Source: Caviibacterium pharyngocola
GTDB lineage: Bacteria > Pseudomonadota > Gammaproteobacteria > Enterobacterales > Pasteurellaceae
Assembly (NCBI RefSeq): GCF_002795405.1
Contig: NZ_PHGZ01000010.1
Span: 1 to 56,265 of the forward strand
Direction: 5' to 3'
Length of the DNA: 56,265 bases
Below the pieces are notes generated by a model. The model saw only the letters and a program-made list of their open reading frames with translations. It did no database searches and had not been told where the DNA came from. The position numbers were made by a program, and so were the translations under genes. Of this stretch, positions 20,462 through 29,586 are shown in pieces (within the stretch, counting starts at the first letter, position 1; each line of letters starts with the position of its first letter).

Positions 20462-20479
20462 CGGGCAAAACGGGCAAAA
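20462..20479. repeat. Tandem nine-base repeat in the fucR leader
   Basis: CGGGCAAAA occurs twice head to tail. A related doublet, CGGGCATTT, is found at 19664-19681 just past the fucR stop. They flank fucR and could be operator half-sites or chance; no function known to me. Confidence 0.4.
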
Positions 20480-20560
20480 TAAGGTTCAATCCTTTGATGA
20501 ATTAAGTATAACTTGATTCATTGCATCTTCATACCCGATTCAGTCGAAATAATGACAATT

Positions 20561-21313
20561 TTACCACCGCACTTCAACCCCACCACATTCAAACTGTGGC
20601 GGCAGCGTGTTATTTGAAATAATCATATCGAATTGCGTCAGTTCGCCGATATAAGCTTGTTGCACTTGATTCAGCTTCGAATGATCAAAAACCAAAATAT
20701 TTTGCCGACTTTTTACCATTGCTTTGGCTTTAATCTTTGCCTCGTTAAAATTAAAACAAGTGACACCTTGTTTGATATCCACTCCGGCGGCAGAAATAAA
20801 AGCCTTTGTGGTGCACACGGCATCCAGTTCACTAGAAAGATGAAGCGGTGAAAAAAACGAATTGTTACGCGAATAACTCCCACCGCACAAAATCACCTCG
20901 CAATTCGGTTTATCTTGCAACACCATAAATGTATTTAACGAACAACAAAGTGCGGTGAATTTTATCGATGAATTAATCTGCGAAGCAATAAAAGGCACGG
21001 TGGAACCACAATCGAAAAACACCACATCGCCTTCCTGCACCAACTCGCTTGCCAATGAACCAATATGCATTTTCTCGGCGATATGCTTAGTTTGCTGCTC
21101 CGCAACAAAATAACGTTTATCGGTATTTTGTTGCGGATTTTTTACAATATAACCGCCCAATAACACAACGGAATCCGTATCGCCATTTAAATCCCGCCGA
21201 ATCGTCATCTCGGAAACATTCAATATCTCCGCAGCATCGCGCAAATGAATTTTATCCATCTGATTTAACAGGAATGCCAACTTTTGAATGCGGGAATTAA
21301 TTTTTTTATCCAT
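20561..21313 (-). CDS. deoR: Deoxyribose-phosphate-responsive repressor DeoR
   Basis: DeoR-family repressor; in E. coli DeoR is released from DNA by deoxyribose-5-phosphate. I start at ATG 21311-21313 (MDKKINSRIQKLAFLLNQMDK), 250 residues, because the 21 codons upstream overlap deoC and lack family similarity. The HTH is IHLRDAAEILNVSEMTIRRDL (about residues 22-42). VVLLGGYIV, FFDCGSTVPFI, FTALCCSLNTFM and VFDHSKL match E. coli DeoR itself more than other family members. It follows the deoC stop by 19 bases, so deoC and deoR form one unit. Confidence 0.87.
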   Translation of the reverse strand: MDKKINSRIQKLAFLLNQMDKIHLRDAAEILNVSEMTIRRDLNGDTDSVVLLGGYIVKNPQQNTDKRYFVAEQQTKHIAEKMHIGSLASELVQEGDVVFFDCGSTVPFIASQINSSIKFTALCCSLNTFMVLQDKPNCEVILCGGSYSRNNSFFSPLHLSSELDAVCTTKAFISAAGVDIKQGVTCFNFNEAKIKAKAMVKSRQNILVFDHSKLNQVQQAYIGELTQFDMIISNNTLPPQFECGGVEVRW

Positions 21314-21332
21314 AGCGATACGAACCTCGTAA

Positions 21333-22004
21333 TTAATAATTACCGCTAGTATCCGCCAAACCGTTGATAATCGCAATCCCTGCGCTCACACCGATACGTG
21401 TCGCGCCCGCGCGAATCATCGCCAATGCCGTTTGCGTATCGCGAATCCCGCCGGAAGCTTTCACGCCAATTTCACCAACAGTCTGTTTCATCAAAGCAAC
21501 ATCTTCCACTGTCGCACCACCTTTATTAAATCCGGTTGACGTTTTAACAAACGCCACCTTCAACTCGCGGCAAGTTTCACAGGCTTTCACAATTTCAGCT
21601 TTACTTAGCAAGCAAGTTTCCAAAATCACTTTCAACGGAGTACCGGCACAAGCCGTCAATACCGCTTGAATATCTTCCTTCACTGCCTGCCATTTGTCAG
21701 ATTTTATCCACCCCACATTAATCACCATATCAATTTCATTAGCGCCCGCTTTAATCGCCTCTTGCGCTTCAAAAGCTTTCACCGCAGATAAATTCGTCCC
21801 GAGTGGGAAACCCACCACTGTGCAGATTTTCACATCGGTATTTTTTAAAATTTCTTTTGCGAACGGAATATAACCAGAATTAATACAAACGGAAAAAAAG
21901 CGATTTTCGATTGCTTCTTGACATAATTTCGCAATATCCTGCTCTGTTTTCTCCGCTGTTAATGCAGTGTGGTCAATATATTGTGCAATTTCTTTAGCGT
22001 CCAT
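21333..22004 (-). CDS. deoC: Deoxyribose-phosphate aldolase
   Basis: Class I aldolase that splits 2-deoxy-D-ribose-5-phosphate into acetaldehyde and glyceraldehyde-3-phosphate. This is the short (223-residue) DeoC type. The Schiff-base lysine is Lys154 in FVKTSTGF, with Lys182 in VKASGGIRD and Asp92 in IDMVINVG completing the site. ATG preceded by GAGGAGC. It is divergent from deoK and upstream of deoR. In enteric bacteria deoC instead sits with deoA, deoB and deoD. Confidence 0.96.
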   Translation of the reverse strand: MDAKEIAQYIDHTALTAEKTEQDIAKLCQEAIENRFFSVCINSGYIPFAKEILKNTDVKICTVVGFPLGTNLSAVKAFEAQEAIKAGANEIDMVINVGWIKSDKWQAVKEDIQAVLTACAGTPLKVILETCLLSKAEIVKACETCRELKVAFVKTSTGFNKGGATVEDVALMKQTVGEIGVKASGGIRDTQTALAMIRAGATRIGVSAGIAIINGLADTSGNY

Positions 22005-22080
22005 TTTAAGCTCCTCTTTATTACAATGATAGAAATATCGTTTAATGATTTTATATCATACATTAAAAAATTTTGAAAAC

Positions 22081-22154
22081 TGTGATCTATGTAACTTTTT
22101 TAACATTTTTATTATTATAAACTTACTTGCGAACAATTTGTTAGTTTCATAACA
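22081..22154. promoter_or_regulatory. deoC/deoK divergent operator region
   Basis: Two 16-base palindromes resemble the E. coli DeoR operator TGTTAGAATTCTAACA: TGTAACTTTTTTAACA at 22090-22105 (11 of 16 matches) and TGTTAGTTTCATAACA at 22139-22154 (12 of 16). Their centres are 49 bases apart. A CRP-like half, TGTGATCTATG, lies at 22081-22091. The second palindrome ends 17 bases before the deoK ATG. Together they suggest DeoR looping repression of both arms plus cAMP-CRP input. Confidence 0.6.
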
Positions 22155-22171
22155 TAAATAAGGAGAGTATT

Positions 22172-23095
22172 ATGGATATAGCGGTTATTGGATCGAATAT
22201 GGTCGATCTCATTGCATATATTGATTCTATGCCAAAAATGGGAGAAACCATTGAAGCACCGGATTTCAAAATGGGATGCGGTGGTAAAGGTGCAAACCAA
22301 GCGATAGCGGCGGCAAAATTAGGCGCATCGGTAATGATGATCACGAAAGTCGGCGATGATATTTTTGCGGACAATACTATTCGTAATTTTCAGCATTATG
22401 GCGTGAACACTGATTATGTAATGAAAGTATCAGGTGTTTCCAGCGGTGTTGCACCTATTTTTGTCGATAAATCTTCGCAGAATCGGATTTTAATTATAAA
22501 AGGCGCAAATGCCCATTTAAAACCGAGTGACATTGATAATGCAGAAGAGCGGTTAAAAAAATGTAAGTTATTTATTTTACAATTAGAAATTCCATTAGAG
22601 ACTGTTTATTACGCGATTGATTTTGCCAATAAACATCAAATTCCGGTTATTTTAAATCCAGCACCGGCAAGCAGAGAACTCGATATTGATTATGCGTGCA
22701 AATGTGACTTCTTTATGCCAAATGAAACGGAATTGGAAATTCTGACCGGATTACCTGTTGAAACAATGCCGCAAATTCAAGTCGCAGCGAATACATTGCT
22801 AGCCAAAGGTCTGAAAAATCTTATTGTGACATTAGGTAATAAGGGCTCCGTCTGGCTACGTGGAAATAAAATCACTTATATTGAACCTTACAAAGTTAAT
22901 GCGGTGGATACAAGTGGTGCCGGTGATGCATTCATCGGCTGCTTTGCACATTATTACATAATAACAGGCAATGTTATTGAATCAATGAAAACAGCATCAT
23001 TGTTCGCAGCTTATAGCGTGACCGGACAAGGTACGCAATCTTCTTATCCGAACAAAGATGAATTTGAACAATTTAGACAGCAATTTGATAATTAA
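22172..23095 (+). CDS. deoK: Deoxyribokinase
   Basis: PfkB-family kinase that phosphorylates 2-deoxy-D-ribose at O5. The 307 residues begin MDIAVIGSNMVDLI, matching Salmonella DeoK rather than RbsK. Sugar-binding GCGGKGANQA lies near residues 35-44; the catalytic motif DTSGAGD is at 246-252 with Asp252 as base. FFMPNETELEILTG is also DeoK-like. Ribokinase is the alternative call but context with deoC, deoR and deoP favours deoxyribose. The ribosome site is AAGGAGAG. The gene is AT-richer than its surroundings. Confidence 0.9.
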   Translation: MDIAVIGSNMVDLIAYIDSMPKMGETIEAPDFKMGCGGKGANQAIAAAKLGASVMMITKVGDDIFADNTIRNFQHYGVNTDYVMKVSGVSSGVAPIFVDKSSQNRILIIKGANAHLKPSDIDNAEERLKKCKLFILQLEIPLETVYYAIDFANKHQIPVILNPAPASRELDIDYACKCDFFMPNETELEILTGLPVETMPQIQVAANTLLAKGLKNLIVTLGNKGSVWLRGNKITYIEPYKVNAVDTSGAGDAFIGCFAHYYIITGNVIESMKTASLFAAYSVTGQGTQSSYPNKDEFEQFRQQFDN

Positions 23096-23104
23096 GGACA
23101 TCAT

Positions 23105-24394
23105 ATGAAAAATATTCAACAAATGCCTGACGGTTATCTCAATAGAACACCGCTTTTTCAATTTATTTTATTGTCTTGTTTATTTCCGCTATGGGGGGCT
23201 GCAGCCAGTTTAAACGATATTTTAATCACTCAATTTAAGAGCGTTTTTACCTTAAGCGATTTTGCCAGTGCATTAGTACAAAGTGCGTTTTATGGAGGTT
23301 ATTTTTTAATTGCGATTCCAGCATCTTTAGTCATCAAAAAAACCAGTTATAAAGTTGCCATTCTTATTGGTTTAACATTGTATATCGTCGGATGTTCAAT
23401 GTTTTACCCAGCCTCGCATATGGCAACTTATACGATGTTTTTAGCTGCAATTTTCTCTATTGCTATAGGGTTAAGTTTTTTAGAGACTGCCGCCAATACA
23501 TACAGTTCAATGATAGGACATAAAGATTATGCGACATTACGTCTCAATATCAGTCAAACATTTTATCCCGTCGGTGCGATTGCCGGAATTCTATTAGGTA
23601 AGTATTTAATTTTCCAAGAAGGTGCCAGCCTTAATGAACAAATGGTGGGAATGACGCCGGAACAAATTCACGATTTTAAACTGGCAATGTTAGAACATAC
23701 TTTACAACCATATAAATATTTGATTTTTGTGCTTATCACCGTCACGATTTTATTTCTTCTTACTCAATTTCCAAAATGTAAAGTAGTTAATAGTGATAGT
23801 ACCAAATCTGAGGTGAAAGTCACCGATACGTTAAAATACCTTGCCGGTAATAGTGCATTCAAAAAAGGAATTATCGCGCAATTTTTATATGTCGGAATGC
23901 AAGTCGCCGTTTGGTCTTTTACGATTCGTTTAGCATTAAATTTAAGTTCAATGAATGAACGAGATGCTTCCAATTTTATGATTTACAGTTTTATTGGTTT
24001 TTTCATCGGTAAATTTGTGGCTAATTTCTTAATGACGAGATTTAAATCCGACGCAGTATTAATGTGGTATTCCGTATTAGGCGTTGTTACGTTAGGTTAT
24101 ACCGCTTTCGTCCAAGATTTCTCCGCCGTTTATGCAGCTATTTTTGCCAGTGTATTATTCGGTCCTTGTTGGGCAACAATTTATGCTTCGGTATTAAATA
24201 CCGTAAAACAGGAACATCGTGAAGTTGCCGGTGCTGTAGTTGTAATGTCTATTATCGGCGCGGCAGTCGTTCCCGCTATTCACGGCTATGTATCGGATGC
24301 ATTGGGTTCATTACAATTAGCTTTCATTGTGCCACTATTTTGTTTTGCCTATGTTGGTTATTACTTCTTCGGTAAAATTAAAAATAATCAATAG
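23105..24394 (+). CDS. deoP: Deoxyribose permease (FucP-type MFS)
   Basis: Predicted proton-coupled importer of 2-deoxy-D-ribose, 429 residues with about 12 hydrophobic helices. It belongs to the fucose-galactose-glucose family, as shown by FQFILLSCLFPLWGAAASLND, QSAFYGGYFLIAIPAS and GLSFLETAANTYSSMIG. It lies 9 bases after deoK and 9 bases before deoX. The order deoK-deoP-deoX corresponds to the Salmonella and pathogenic E. coli deoQKPX cluster. It is a distant paralogue of the interrupted fucP about 9 kb away. Confidence 0.85.
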   Translation: MKNIQQMPDGYLNRTPLFQFILLSCLFPLWGAAASLNDILITQFKSVFTLSDFASALVQSAFYGGYFLIAIPASLVIKKTSYKVAILIGLTLYIVGCSMFYPASHMATYTMFLAAIFSIAIGLSFLETAANTYSSMIGHKDYATLRLNISQTFYPVGAIAGILLGKYLIFQEGASLNEQMVGMTPEQIHDFKLAMLEHTLQPYKYLIFVLITVTILFLLTQFPKCKVVNSDSTKSEVKVTDTLKYLAGNSAFKKGIIAQFLYVGMQVAVWSFTIRLALNLSSMNERDASNFMIYSFIGFFIGKFVANFLMTRFKSDAVLMWYSVLGVVTLGYTAFVQDFSAVYAAIFASVLFGPCWATIYASVLNTVKQEHREVAGAVVVMSIIGAAVVPAIHGYVSDALGSLQLAFIVPLFCFAYVGYYFFGKIKNNQ

Positions 24395-24403
24395 GGAGGA
24401 TAT

Positions 24404-25417
24404 ATGAAAAATCGTATTTATTTATATAAAGAATTATTTAGTTATGAAAAAAAGATCATTTTTCAAAATGATGAATTTAGCGCATTAACGTTTAAATATG
24501 CTTCTGGTATTGAAGCTGTAAAACTCACAAATAAAAAGGGATTTATTATTGTTTTACCGTTTTACGGGCAAATTATTTGGGATGCACAATTTAACGGTCA
24601 TAATTTAAAAATGAAAAATATGTTCCGTGAACCGAAAGTCGGTAACACGATTATTGATACTTACGGTTGTTTTGCTTTCCATTCGGGTTTGATTCGTAAC
24701 GGTTGTCCAAGCCCGCAAGATGATCATCCGCTACACGGTGAAATGCCTTGTGCGGTTATGGATAATGCGTGGTTAGTATTTGATGAAAAAAGTTTGGGAA
24801 TCTGCAGTGAAGTCGAATATGTAAAAGGATTCGGCGATCATTACTCTGCTAAACCTCAAGTCACACTATATGCCGACAGCTCTTTGTTTGATATTCATAT
24901 GCAAGTGACCAATTTGGCAAGTACTGAAATGCCGTTACAATATATGTGCCATATGAATTATTGTTACGAGCACGGTGCAACGTTCAGTCAAAATATCCCG
25001 GAAAGTGCGGTGACATTACGGCAATCTATTCCGGCACACGTTAAACCGACTGAGAAGTGGTTGGAGTTTAACGAACAAATAAAAAATGGTACATATCAAT
25101 TAAATTCGCTTGAAAACGATGAAATGTATAATCCGGAAATTGTTTTCTTTATGGATAATTTACAACAATATCAATCGCAACTTGAATATCGAATGCATTC
25201 TCCACAAGGACATTGCTATTTAACCAAATTTACCTCTGATGAATTTAATTACGCGACCAGATGGATTTTATTTAATGCGGATCAGCAAGTAGGTGCTTTC
25301 GTTTTACCGGCAACTTGTCGTCCAGAAGGATATTTAAGTGCAAAAGAAAACGGTTCATTGATCTTACTATCACCTCACGAAACACGATGTTTTACAGTGA
25401 CGACCGGTATTGAATAA
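24404..25417 (+). CDS. deoX: DeoX-type aldose epimerase-like protein
   Basis: A 337-residue protein of the galactose mutarotase-like fold (DUF4432 / aldose 1-epimerase-related), the usual third member of deoKPX clusters. YGCFAFHSGLIRNGCPSPQDDHPLHGEMPC carries several His and Asp residues suited to a mutarotase site, and MQVTNLASTEMPLQYMCHMNY is a typical beta-sandwich stretch. A role in interconverting deoxyribose anomers is inferred. It follows deoP by 9 bases and is followed by a clear terminator. One uptake signal lies within it (25013-25021). Confidence 0.75.
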   Translation: MKNRIYLYKELFSYEKKIIFQNDEFSALTFKYASGIEAVKLTNKKGFIIVLPFYGQIIWDAQFNGHNLKMKNMFREPKVGNTIIDTYGCFAFHSGLIRNGCPSPQDDHPLHGEMPCAVMDNAWLVFDEKSLGICSEVEYVKGFGDHYSAKPQVTLYADSSLFDIHMQVTNLASTEMPLQYMCHMNYCYEHGATFSQNIPESAVTLRQSIPAHVKPTEKWLEFNEQIKNGTYQLNSLENDEMYNPEIVFFMDNLQQYQSQLEYRMHSPQGHCYLTKFTSDEFNYATRWILFNADQQVGAFVLPATCRPEGYLSAKENGSLILLSPHETRCFTVTTGIE

Positions 25418-25433
25418 TAATGTATTTTGGTAT

Positions 25434-25467
25434 AATCCCCTTGCAAATTTAAACAAGGGGATTTTTT
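25434..25467 (+). terminator. Terminator after deoX
   Basis: AATCCCCTTG (25434-25443) pairs with CAAGGGGATT (25454-25463), then TTTT. A standard Rho-independent terminator for deoKPX. Confidence 0.88.
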
Positions 25468-25529
25468 GTTATCTTTCAACCTAAAATCCGTTAGAATATG
25501 TTCAATTATTTAAGTAAAAGGAACAAACT

Positions 25530-26456
25530 ATGATCATAGTAACAGGTGGTGCGGGTTTAATCGGCAGTAATATTATCAAAGCATTAAATGAAATGGGCCA
25601 TCGAGATATTTTAGTGGTGGATAACCTAAAAGACGGAACGAAATTTGTGAATTTGGTCGATTTGGATATTGCGGATTATTGTGATAAGGAAGATTTTATC
25701 GCGTCCATAATGGCGGGCAATGATTTGGGTGAGATTGATGTGGTGTTTCACCAAGGCGCTTGTTCGGCAACGACGGAATGGGACGGGAAATACATAATGC
25801 ACAATAATTACGAATATTCGAAAGAATTATTGCATTATTGTTTGGATCGCGAAATTCCGTTCTTTTATGCTTCCAGCGCGGCGACTTACGGCGATAAAAC
25901 CGAATTTGTGGAAGAACGCCGGTTTGAAGGTCCATTGAACGTTTACGGTTATTCTAAATTCTTATTCGACGAATATGTTCGCCAAATTCTTCCGCAAGCC
26001 ACTTCACCGGTGTGCGGTTTTAAATATTTCAACGTTTACGGGCCGAGAGAGCAGCACAAAGGTTCAATGGCGAGCGTGGCGTTTCATTTAAATAATCAAA
26101 TTCTGAAAGGCGAAAATCCGAAATTATTCGCCGGCAGCGAGCATTTCTTGCGTGATTTCGTGTATGTGGGCGATGTGGCGCAAGTGAATTTGTGGTGTTG
26201 GCAGCACGGTATTTCCGGCATTTATAACTGCGGTACCGGTAAGGCGGAAAGTTTTGAAGCGGTGGCGAAAGCGGTATTGGCTTACCACGGCAAAGGGCAT
26301 ATTGAAACGATTCCTTTTCCGGAACATTTGAAATCCCGTTATCAGGAATATACCCAAGCAGATTTAACCAAATTACGCGCCGCCGGTTATGACAAAGCAT
26401 TCAAATCCGTGGCGGAAGGCGTGGCGGAATATATGGCGTGGTTAAATCGGAAATAG
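25530..26456 (+). CDS. hldD: ADP-L-glycero-D-manno-heptose 6-epimerase
   Basis: Short-chain dehydrogenase-type epimerase that makes ADP-L-glycero-D-manno-heptose for the LPS inner core. The 308 residues show the nucleotide loop GGAGLIGSN (6-14), a serine in [12 protein letters not shown] (115/116), and the catalytic YxxxK as Tyr139 to Lys143 (VYGYSK). An AAGGAAC ribosome site precedes the ATG. It lies just before waaF and waaC, which use its product, but a strong terminator separates it from waaF. Confidence 0.96.
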   Translation: MIIVTGGAGLIGSNIIKALNEMGHRDILVVDNLKDGTKFVNLVDLDIADYCDKEDFIASIMAGNDLGEIDVVFHQGACSATTEWDGKYIMHNNYEYSKELLHYCLDREIPFFYASSAATYGDKTEFVEERRFEGPLNVYGYSKFLFDEYVRQILPQATSPVCGFKYFNVYGPREQHKGSMASVAFHLNNQILKGENPKLFAGSEHFLRDFVYVGDVAQVNLWCWQHGISGIYNCGTGKAESFEAVAKAVLAYHGKGHIETIPFPEHLKSRYQEYTQADLTKLRAAGYDKAFKSVAEGVAEYMAWLNRK

Positions 26457-26484
26457 CGGGAAATTAAAGGTTTTATTCGATCCC

Positions 26485-26525
26485 AAGTGCGGTTAAAATT
26501 AGCTTAATTTAACCGCACTTTTTAT
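26485..26525 (+). terminator. Uptake-signal terminator after hldD
   Basis: AAGTGCGGTTAAA (26485-26497) pairs with TTTAACCGCACTT (26508-26520), followed by TTTTTA. Each arm holds an exact uptake signal. It separates hldD from waaF. Confidence 0.85.
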
Positions 26526-26534
26526 TTAATAACG

Positions 26535-27575
26535 ATGAAAATATTAATTATCGGCCCCTCTTGGGTCGGCGATATGATGATGTCGCACAGTTTATATCAA
26601 ACCCTTACGCAACAATACCCCGCTTGCGCGATTGATGTATTGGCGCCGAATTGGTGCAAACCTTTACTTGCGCGAATGCCGGAAGTGCGCACGGCGATCA
26701 CAATGCCTATCGGGCACGGCGCGTTTGATTTAAAAGGTCGCTATGCCATTGGAAAATCTTTGCGAGATCAATATGATATGGCGATTGTTCTGCCAAACTC
26801 GTTAAAATCTGCGTTAATTCCGTTGTTTGCCCACATTCCGCGACGACGCGGTTGGAAAGGCGAAAGCCGTTATTTTTTATTGAACGATTTACGCAGCAAT
26901 AAAAAAGATTATCCGATGATGGTGCAACGTTATGTCGCGTTAGGTTATGAAAAAAGTGCGGTGCCGAATGCGCAAGATTTAGCAATTCCGACGCCTTATT
27001 TAACAGTGACGCCGCAAGCGGTGGCGAACACCTTGAAAACATTCGAAAAACAAACCGCACTTTGCGAAAATCGTCCGGCGATCGGCTTTTGTCCCGGCGC
27101 GGAATTCGGGCCGGCGAAGCGTTGGCCGCATTATCATTACGCCGCTTTAGCCGAAACTTTGATCGCACAGGGTTATGCCGTGCGTTTGTTCGGTTCGGCG
27201 AAAGATCACGAAGTCGGCGAGCAAATTCGTAACGCATTACCGCAGCCATTACAGCGCTATTGTGTTAATTTGGCGGGACAAACCGAGCTGAATCAAGCGG
27301 TGGATTTAATTAGCGATTGCGCGGCGGTGGTGAGTAATGACAGCGGATTAATGCACATTGCCGCGGCGCTGAATCGTCCCTTGGTGGCGTTATACGGCCC
27401 GACCAGCCCGCAATATACGCCGCCGTTATCCGATAAAGCGGTGATTATTCGCTTAATCGAAGGCGGATTGATTAAAGTGCGCAAAGGCACGGACAGCGCG
27501 GAAGGTTACCACCAAAGTTTGATTGATATTAAACCGGAAATCGTCCTCGAAAAATTGCAAGGTTTGCTCGCATAA
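26535..27575 (+). CDS. waaF: ADP-heptose:LPS heptosyltransferase II
   Basis: GT9 glycosyltransferase that adds the second heptose to the LPS inner core at the inner membrane. The 346 residues begin MKILIIGPSWVGDMMMSHSLY, a WaaF hallmark. GFCPGAEFGPAKRWPHYHYA (about 182-201) and VSNDSGLMHIAAALNRPLVALYGPTSP (about 265-292) are the family donor-binding motifs. Two uptake signals lie inside (26954 and 27054). It is followed after 26 bases by waaC. Confidence 0.95.
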   Translation: MKILIIGPSWVGDMMMSHSLYQTLTQQYPACAIDVLAPNWCKPLLARMPEVRTAITMPIGHGAFDLKGRYAIGKSLRDQYDMAIVLPNSLKSALIPLFAHIPRRRGWKGESRYFLLNDLRSNKKDYPMMVQRYVALGYEKSAVPNAQDLAIPTPYLTVTPQAVANTLKTFEKQTALCENRPAIGFCPGAEFGPAKRWPHYHYAALAETLIAQGYAVRLFGSAKDHEVGEQIRNALPQPLQRYCVNLAGQTELNQAVDLISDCAAVVSNDSGLMHIAAALNRPLVALYGPTSPQYTPPLSDKAVIIRLIEGGLIKVRKGTDSAEGYHQSLIDIKPEIVLEKLQGLLA

Positions 27576-27601
27576 CTGTTTCAACCATAAGGGAAATTCG
27601 G

Positions 27602-28555
27602 ATGAAAATTTTGTTGGTTAAAACATCCTCAATGGGCGATCTCATTCACAGCTTGCCCGCCTTAACGGACGCCCAAAATGCAATTCCCGATTTACAAGTG
27701 GACTGGGTGGCGGAAGAAAATTTTGCCGAAATTCCGCGCTGGCATTCGGCGGTGAATCAAGTCATTCCCATTGCGGTGCGACGCTGGCGCAAACAGCTAT
27801 TTTCCGCAAAAACTTGGCGCGAATGGCAAAATTATCGTGAAATATTACAACAAAATCAATACGATGTGATCATCGATGCACAAGGGCTAATCAAAAGTGC
27901 CTTGCTCGCCACACGGTTAGCTAAGGGCAAAAAATACGGTTATGATAAGCATTGCGCGCGCGAACCGCTCGCCGCCTATTTTTACGACCAAACTTTCTTC
28001 ATTGATTATCAACAGCACGCCGTTGAACGAATCCGCCGATTATTTGCGCAAAGTTTAGGTTATCCGCTACCGCAAACTCAAGGCGATTACCACATTGCCG
28101 AGCATTTTGCCGCACCTTCATCCGCTTCGCGACACATCCTATTTATTCACGCCACCACCCGTGCGGATAAACATTGGCTGGATGATCAATGGAAAATTTT
28201 GGCGCAAAAACTCAGCGCGCGAGGTTATTCCGTCCGCCTGCCTTGGGCGAACGCGCAGGAAAAACAACGGGCGGAATATATTGCGCAAGGCATTGAAAGT
28301 GCGGTGGTTTTGCCGAGACTTTCGCTGACCGAATTAGCACAAGAAATTGCCCAAGCACAGGCGGTAGTTTCCGTAGATACCGGCTTAGCGCATTTAACCG
28401 CCGCATTGGATCGCCCGAATATCACCCTCTACGGCCCGACGGATCCGCAATTAATCGGCACTTACGGTAAACATCAGTATTATGTGAAAAAAGACGAAAT
28501 GCGCTTGATTCGCGCCGACGAGGTGTTTGCGCAATTTTGTGAAACCGTTGAATAG
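27602..28555 (+). CDS. waaC: ADP-heptose:LPS heptosyltransferase I
   Basis: GT9 enzyme that adds the first heptose to Kdo of lipid A. The 317 residues start MKILLVKTSSMGDLIHSLPALTDA, with KTSSMGD marking WaaC, then VDWVAEENFAEIP and AVVSVDTGLAHLTAALDRPNITLYGPTDP near the C-terminus. It follows waaF by 26 bases and likely shares its transcript. A perfect hairpin lies just after it. Confidence 0.95.
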   Translation: MKILLVKTSSMGDLIHSLPALTDAQNAIPDLQVDWVAEENFAEIPRWHSAVNQVIPIAVRRWRKQLFSAKTWREWQNYREILQQNQYDVIIDAQGLIKSALLATRLAKGKKYGYDKHCAREPLAAYFYDQTFFIDYQQHAVERIRRLFAQSLGYPLPQTQGDYHIAEHFAAPSSASRHILFIHATTRADKHWLDDQWKILAQKLSARGYSVRLPWANAQEKQRAEYIAQGIESAVVLPRLSLTELAQEIAQAQAVVSVDTGLAHLTAALDRPNITLYGPTDPQLIGTYGKHQYYVKKDEMRLIRADEVFAQFCETVE

Positions 28556-28566
28556 GGTTACAACAC

Positions 28567-28585
28567 GGACGCACCTAGTGCGTCC
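28567..28585. repeat. Perfect 8-bp hairpin after waaC
   Basis: GGACGCAC, loop CTA, GTGCGTCC. No T-run follows on either strand, so it is not a typical terminator; it may be a REP-like palindrome or an mRNA-end stabiliser. It lies between convergent waaC and murQ. Confidence 0.45.
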
Positions 28586-28662
28586 AAAACATAGAGTAAC
28601 GAAGACGCTCAACTTGATTTCACCTAACTGATTGCTACCTCAAATCACCACCAAATAAGCAT

Positions 28663-29586
<924 letters not shown>

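Noticed and set aside
20451-20489. A longer FucR N-terminus
   Set aside because: The 13 extra residues contain no family similarity and are encoded by the tandem-repeat leader.
26029-27249. Open frames of 77-180 residues opposite hldD and waaF
   Set aside because: Antisense shadows with low-complexity, Arg-rich translations and no family features.
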